Assembly: GCA_003133815.1 (NCBI GenBank)
Contig: PKZR01000368.1
Span: forward strand, 4,665-14,005
Direction: 5' to 3'
Source: Limisphaerales bacterium
GTDB lineage: Bacteria; Verrucomicrobiota; Verrucomicrobiia; Limisphaerales; UBA11358
DNA length: 9,341 bases
Shown here: positions 6,147 to 9,341 of the stretch, in pieces
How positions within the stretch are numbered: position 1 is the stretch's first letter
How the letters are laid out: each line of letters opens with the position of its first letter
Translations under genes and position numbers: made by a program
Notes under the pieces: model-generated
Database searches by the model: none
Seen by the model: the letters and a program-made list of their open reading frames with translations, nothing else
What the model was told of the DNA's origin: nothing

Positions 6147-7457
6147 TCATTTCTCGGCGATCTTTTGCGGCGTGGAAAGTTCGCCGTAGAGCAAAATGCC
6201 CTTGAGCAGATCGTCCGCGCGTTCGAGCTGGATGTCGCCGGCCTTCTTCATCTGCGTGCGCTGCTTGGGGTCAACCGTGGACAGTCCGCCGGGCGACTGG
6301 CTGATGAGCAGGGCGGCCTCGGCCTGGTCGGTCATCGGCACAAAGATGTCGGGCGTGATGCCGTGTTCGTGGATGACCTTGTGGCTGGGCGTGTAATACT
6401 TGGCGACGGTGAGCTTGAGCGCGGAGCCGTCGTCGAGCGGAAAGATGCTCTGCACGGAGCCTTTGCCGAAGGTTTTCTCGCCGAGAACGATTCCGCGATG
6501 CAAATCCTGCAGGCAGCCGGTGACAATCTCCGCCGCGCTGGCGCTCTCGAAATTGACGAGGACGACGACCGGCATGCCTTTCAATTCATCGCCGTGGCCC
6601 TCGGCGCGACGGACGGAATCCTCGGCGTGGTCGCGGCCCTCTGTGGTGACGACGAGCTGGCCGCGCGGAAGGAATTTCTGGCAGACGTTCACCGCCTCGT
6701 CCAGCAGGCCGCCGGGATTGAAACGCAGGTCGAGGATCAGCGCCTTCATGCCCTGACCTTTCAGTTTTTGCAGCGCGGCCTCAAGCTCGTCGCCAGTGTT
6801 GTCGCCGAACTCGGCGATGCGGACGTACCCGATATTGTCGGCGCCGAGCGGGAATTCTTTTCGGCCGTTGATGTCCTTGACCATTTCCATGTTGATGATG
6901 GCGCGCGTGAGCGGGTAATCCTTCACCGCCCCGGACGATGGCCGCTGAATGGTCACAGTCACCTGCGTGTCCGGCTTGCCGCGAAGCTGTTTGACGACAT
7001 CCTCCAGGTGCATTTTTTCCACGCTTTTGCCGTCAACCTTGACGATGCGGTCGCCGCTCAGGATGCCCGCGCGCAATCCGGGCGAATCGTCCATCGGCGC
7101 GACGACGGTCACAAAGCCGCCCTCCGACTTGACGACGAGCCCGAGCCCGCCGAACTGGCCCTCGGTGTCGTCCTGCAACTGCTGGTAGTCGTCTGCGTCC
7201 ATGAATTCGCTGTGGGGATCGAGCGAGCCGACCATGCCCTTGAGCGCAGATTGAACAAGCGCGTGATATGTCAGGTTTGTGCCATCCACGTAGCTGGTGC
7301 GGACCTTTTGCAGCACGTCGGCAAAAATCTCCAGGTTCGCATCCGGTGAATCCTTGTCATCCGACGCGTGCGCCGAGCTCAAGTAAATTTTCGCGCCGAC
7401 GGCCAGGTTCAACACCAGCAGCACCGTGACCAGGCCGAAAATTAAACGTCGTTTCAT
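6147..7457 (-). CDS. S41-family C-terminal processing peptidase (CtpA/Prc type)
   Basis: A 436-aa serine protease. Residues 5-22 are a hydrophobic N-terminal segment (signal peptide or anchor; a possible SAHA-SDD cleavage site near 31), placing it in the periplasm. A family N-terminal helical region follows (YVDGTNLTYHALVQSALKGMVGSLDPHSEFM, 56-86). The PDZ domain is at ~100-180 (GGLGLVV...SPGLRAGILSGDRIVKVDG). The S41 catalytic core is at ~185-385. The Ser/Lys dyad is visible: S307 in ESASAAEI and K332 in GEKTFGKGSVQ, with the 25-residue spacing seen in Prc. FNPGGLLDEAV (246-256) is the substrate-binding strand. Members degrade or trim proteins from their C-termini. I chose the ATG at 7455-7457. 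An in-frame GTG at 7478 would add MVRFFVF, but it lies inside a dispersed repeat. AAGG about 12 bases upstream of the ATG is a weak ribosome-binding candidate. Palindromic repeats flank the gene on both sides. Confidence 0.95.
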   Translation of the reverse strand: MKRRLIFGLVTVLLVLNLAVGAKIYLSSAHASDDKDSPDANLEIFADVLQKVRTSYVDGTNLTYHALVQSALKGMVGSLDPHSEFMDADDYQQLQDDTEGQFGGLGLVVKSEGGFVTVVAPMDDSPGLRAGILSGDRIVKVDGKSVEKMHLEDVVKQLRGKPDTQVTVTIQRPSSGAVKDYPLTRAIINMEMVKDINGRKEFPLGADNIGYVRIAEFGDNTGDELEAALQKLKGQGMKALILDLRFNPGGLLDEAVNVCQKFLPRGQLVVTTEGRDHAEDSVRRAEGHGDELKGMPVVVLVNFESASAAEIVTGCLQDLHRGIVLGEKTFGKGSVQSIFPLDDGSALKLTVAKYYTPSHKVIHEHGITPDIFVPMTDQAEAALLISQSPGGLSTVDPKQRTQMKKAGDIQLERADDLLKGILLYGELSTPQKIAEK

Positions 7458-7473
7458 AAACACAAAAAACCTT

Positions 7474-7536
7474 ACCACGAAGACATCAAGACTCCAAGTT
7501 TTTGGAAAACTCTTTGTGCCTTGGGGTCTTGATGGT
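7474..7536. repeat. Degenerate palindromic repeat between ispD and the S41 gene
   Basis: ACCACGAAGACATCAAGACT... (7474-7498) and CTTTGTGCCTTGGGGTCTTG... (7512-7536) are inverted copies with 18 of 25 matches around a 13-base centre. The right arm touches the first base of the ispD stop codon (TAA at 7536-7538). The left arm holds the alternative GTG start of the S41 frame. It resembles the 'ACCACGAAGGCACCAAGACAC' dispersed repeat remembered from Verrucomicrobia and Planctomycetes. Confidence 0.6.
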
Positions 7537-8210
7537 TAAGAAGCCCGCAAAAGCGCCTCGATTACCGGCAGATCGCCCGGTACGGTCACTTTTGGATTGG
7601 GTGTTGCGCCGGGCACGAGTTGAACCGGCTGGCCGATCAATTCGCACGCCGCCGTGTCATCCGTGAGAACCAGTTTCTTCTCCCGAGCTGTGGAAATGGC
7701 GCGACGGATGATTTCCACCCGGAACGTTTGCGGCGTCTGCACCGACCAGAGCTTCGAACGGTCATGCGTCCGGGAAACGGTCTTGCCGTCGCCCGATTCC
7801 TTGATCGTGTCCGTTACCTGCTGCGCCGCGACCGCCGCCCCCGTCTCTCTCGCGGCGGTTATCGTCGCGGCGATCATCGCCTCGGTCGTGCAGGGCCGCG
7901 CGGCATCCTGGATCGCGACGATTTCTGTCTTCGGCGACAACGCCACCAGACCGTTCCAAACCGAGTCCTGCCGTTCCGCACCGCCCACGACCATGCGAAA
8001 AGGTTTATGAAAATGGAATTTTACCGATAGCTCCGTGAATTGTTTCTGCATCCCGTCGCGCACGACCAGGATGATTTCGTCCACGCACTTCGCGTCGTTG
8101 AACTTCTTCCAGGTATGCGCGATGACGGGGCGGCCGGCGATCTCCAGCCAGAGCTTGTCCGAGCCCATGCGAACCCCTTTGCCGGCGGCTACGAGTATGG
8201 CGGCGTTCAT
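7536..8210 (-). CDS. ispD: 2-C-methyl-D-erythritol 4-phosphate cytidylyltransferase
   Basis: A 224-aa protein of normal IspD length. The CTP-binding loop LVAAGKGVRMG (6-16) and K19 open the protein. GGAERQDSV (76-84) matches the GGxxRxxSV motif. IQDAARP (100-106) replaces the usual VHDAARP. VTDTIK (132-137), R151 with LWSVQTPQTF (154-163), VLTDDTAACE (181-190) and NPKVTVPGDL (205-214) complete the family pattern. IspD joins CTP and MEP to give CDP-ME in the non-mevalonate isoprenoid pathway, in the cytoplasm. The ATG at 8208-8210 puts the CTP loop at the expected distance. It starts 29 bases after infA, so the two are probably cotranscribed. The next MEP-pathway gene, ispF, which often follows ispD, is absent here. 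Confidence 0.97.
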   Translation of the reverse strand: MNAAILVAAGKGVRMGSDKLWLEIAGRPVIAHTWKKFNDAKCVDEIILVVRDGMQKQFTELSVKFHFHKPFRMVVGGAERQDSVWNGLVALSPKTEIVAIQDAARPCTTEAMIAATITAARETGAAVAAQQVTDTIKESGDGKTVSRTHDRSKLWSVQTPQTFRVEIIRRAISTAREKKLVLTDDTAACELIGQPVQLVPGATPNPKVTVPGDLPVIEALLRAS

Positions 8211-8239
8211 TTGGAGAAATTGGCCGCGGAAGCTTTGCC

Positions 8240-8452
8240 TTATCCGATGCGCCAGACGATGCGCGCCTTGTTCAAATCGTATTGCGACATCTGCATCTTC
8301 ACGCGGTCGCCTACCGTGAGACGGACAAAGCGCTTCCGCATCTTGCCGGAAATGGTCGCCAGCACCTGGTGCTTGTTGTCCAGTTCGACTCGGAACATCG
8401 TCCCGGCAAGCACCGTCAAAATACGTCCCTCAACTTCTATGTGTTCTTCCAT
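8240..8452 (-). CDS. infA: Translation initiation factor IF-1
   Basis: A 70-aa single S1/OB-fold protein. IEVEGRILTVLAGTMFRVELDN, LATISGKMRKRFVRL and VGDRVKMQMSQYDLNKARIVWRI match IF-1 over its whole length (usual 69-75 aa). IF-1 binds the ribosomal A site of the 30S subunit and helps select initiator tRNA together with IF-2 and IF-3. The frame extends 12 codons further to a TTG at 8488. I chose the ATG at 8450-8452 because IF-1 proteins normally begin a few residues before 'IEVEG'. Here infA lies upstream of ispD, away from the rpmJ/rpsM context seen in many bacteria. Whether the genome has a second infA cannot be judged from the window. Confidence 0.96.
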   Translation of the reverse strand: MEEHIEVEGRILTVLAGTMFRVELDNKHQVLATISGKMRKRFVRLTVGDRVKMQMSQYDLNKARIVWRIG

Positions 8453-8521
8453 GAATTGATATGAATCTATCCGATATGCCGCGCCCAAAGCGAATCAAAA
8501 ATCATCAGCGGCAAAATGAAT

Positions 8522-8552
8522 CGAGCGACGTTCGTTTTCAGAACGCCGCTCG
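8522..8552 (-). terminator. Hairpin downstream of the RRM gene, probable terminator
   Basis: Twelve-base stem: 8522-8533 (CGAGCGACGTTC) pairs with 8541-8552 (GAACGCCGCTCG). All pairs are Watson-Crick apart from one that is G-U when transcribed from the minus strand. The loop is 7 bases. It lies 18 bases beyond the RRM stop (TAA at 8571-8573) and before infA. The following minus-strand sequence (GATTCATTTTG) is only moderately T-rich, so termination may be partial. Confidence 0.55.
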
Positions 8553-8570
8553 TTGATGCTGTTTCAAAAA

Positions 8571-8909
8571 TTAATAACGGTCACGGCCGCCGCCGCCGCC
8601 ACCACCACCGCCGTATTCACGACGCGGACCACGGTCGCCGCGGTCGCTGCGGGGACGTTCTTCTTTCGGGCGCGCGATGTTGACTGTCAGGGCGCGTTCA
8701 CCGAGCGTCGCGCCGTTCATGGCGGCGATCGCCTTTTGTGCCTCTTCGGGTGAGGACATGGTGACGAATGCGAAGCCGCGTGAACGGCCGCTCATCCGGT
8801 CCATCATGAGATTCGCCTCGACGACGGTGCCGTGTGCGGCAAACGCCTCTTGGATCTCGTTTTCAGTGGTGTTGAAGGAAAGGTTTCCAACAAACAGTTT
8901 CGTGCTCAT
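8571..8909 (-). CDS. RRM-domain RNA-binding protein with glycine-rich tail
   Basis: A 112-aa protein made of a single RRM followed by a disordered tail. RNP2 is LFVGNL (5-10) and RNP1 is RGFAFVTM (44-51), both with the aromatic residues that stack on RNA. The fold spans ~3-80. The tail (81-112) is rich in Arg/Asp/Pro, then has nine consecutive glycines and ends RDRY. This is the layout of the bacterial and cyanobacterial small RNA-binding proteins (Rbp type), some of which are cold-induced; their targets are mostly unknown. I chose the ATG at 8907-8909 because family members start MSxKLFVGNL. The frame stays open upstream through 9341, into the glycosyltransferase, so an automatic caller may report one fused gene. 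The 182 intervening bases do not look coding. No strong Shine-Dalgarno is seen before the ATG. Confidence 0.93.
   Translation of the reverse strand: MSTKLFVGNLSFNTTENEIQEAFAAHGTVVEANLMMDRMSGRSRGFAFVTMSSPEEAQKAIAAMNGATLGERALTVNIARPKEERPRSDRGDRGPRREYGGGGGGGGGRDRY
8586..8612 (-). repeat. GGN trinucleotide run encoding nine glycines
   Basis: On the minus strand the tail of the RRM gene reads nine consecutive GGC/GGT codons (GGC, three GGT, five GGC). Such runs are prone to length change by slippage. Changes would stay in frame, altering only the glycine tail. Confidence 0.8.
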
Positions 8910-9091
8910 TTTCGTAGGGCTGAGAGACAAACCGCCGCTTCGGACTGTTCCCGATTGCCGGGTTTCAAATCGTTCACCAGAAGATTTACCATGACCAGAA
9001 TTGACAAGTTTTCTAACAGACAACCCGACTGTAGCCATTCCCGGAAAAATTGCAAGGCATTTTTTGCACCCAATGAAGGCGCTAGCATCAT
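8910..9091 (-). other. Probable intergenic/leader region of the RRM gene, by chance open in the glycosyltransferase frame
   Basis: In the frame shared with both neighbours this segment has no stop, but its third codon positions are clearly less GC-rich than in adjacent genes, and the translation (…ASAFIGCKKCLAIFPG…) shows no family pattern. I read it as the promoter and 5' leader of the RRM gene. I could not identify a convincing -35/-10 pair. Confidence 0.5.
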
Positions 9092-9341
9092 TTACTTCTG
9101 CGGGGGGAAACAATTCCGATTGCAACAATCCCATCTTGGCCAGTCGGAATTTCGTGCCGATGGACAGGCAGCCGAAGCCGTATTTGACGCTGCGGCGGAA
9201 GTTGATGGAGGACGCCTCCTTGAAATACTTCGTGGGGCAGCTCACCTCGGCTATTGTGAAGCCGTGCCAGAAAATTTGCGCGAGCATCTGGTTGTCGAAC
9301 ACGAAGTCGTCGGAGTTTTTGGACAGGTCAATCTTCTCCAG
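9092..9341 (-). CDS. Family 2 glycosyltransferase, C-terminal fragment (5' truncated by window edge; probable frameshift at its end)
   Basis: The minus strand is open from the window edge and reads LEKIDLSKNSDDFVFDNQML, then a segment with FTIAEVSCPTKYF, ASSINFRRSVKYGFGCL and FRLAKMGLLQSELFPP. The DDFVFDNQMLAQ stretch and the 'SCPTKYF.EASSINFRRSV' ending are the C-terminal part of GT2 (DPM1/WcaA-like) glycosyltransferases as I remember them from Verrucomicrobia; the nucleotide-sugar-binding N-terminal half is outside the window. Such enzymes transfer sugars to lipid or glycan acceptors at the membrane. As sequenced, the frame does not stop but runs into the RRM gene. Dropping one base from the run of six G at 9102-9107 would give ...LFPPQK and a TAA at 9092-9094, which I take as the natural end. 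If the sequence is correct, the CDS instead spans 8571-9341. Confidence 0.72.

Noticed and set aside
5700..7349. 549-codon open frame on the plus strand opposite tsaD and the S41 gene
   Set aside because: It is antisense to two clearly recognisable, full-length proteins. Its translation has no recognisable domain, and long antisense frames are expected from GC-rich third positions.
8453..8488. TTG-initiated extension of IF-1 by 12 residues
   Set aside because: IF-1 proteins begin a few residues before the IEVEG motif; the extension has no family support.

Overview
The window most likely comes from the chromosome of a Verrucomicrobiota bacterium, probably a Pedosphaera/Limisphaerales-type (subdivision 3) lineage. 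This is an inference from remembered features: the style of the glycosyltransferase C-terminus, the infA-ispD neighbourhood, moderately high GC with short intergenic gaps, and repeats that translate as 'LGSARVP...'/'GTRALP', which I associate with this group. No database was searched. Content is mainly housekeeping. I see no integrase, transposase, tRNA, rRNA, CRISPR array or defence island.

Layout: the first 354 bases hold the 3' end of a plus-strand PHP-domain phosphoesterase. Everything else lies on the minus strand and reads right to left. At the right edge is the C-terminal end of a family 2 glycosyltransferase, then a glycine-rich RRM RNA-binding protein (8571-8909), a hairpin, infA (translation initiation factor IF-1), ispD (MEP-pathway cytidylyltransferase), an S41 C-terminal processing peptidase, tsaD (tRNA t6A synthesis), hrpB (DExH helicase) overlapping a YkgJ-type cysteine-cluster protein, a small PH-like protein, and a secreted lytic transglycosylase whose stop codon abuts that of the plus-strand PHP gene.

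Functional themes are translation and RNA (infA, RRM protein, tsaD, hrpB), isoprenoid precursor supply (ispD) and envelope or periplasmic maintenance (S41 peptidase, lytic transglycosylase). Likely transcription units are infA-ispD, hrpB-ykgJ (10-base overlap) and PH protein-transglycosylase (11-base gap). The genes are probably housekeeping neighbours, not one pathway.

The most interesting signal is repetitive. Two unrelated palindromic elements, of 72 and 123 bases, lie inside hrpB. Both lengths are multiples of three, both coincide exactly with codon boundaries, and both are translated into 24 and 41 extra residues. In the 72-base element only one of six frames is open, and it is the one used. 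Without them HrpB would be 849 aa, near the usual family size. This resembles the protein-coding palindromic elements known from Rickettsia. Further palindromic repeats flank the S41 gene on both sides and lie between tsaD and hrpB. A second oddity is that the glycosyltransferase frame stays open into the RRM gene, most simply explained by one extra base in a run of six Gs (plus strand) at 9102-9107.
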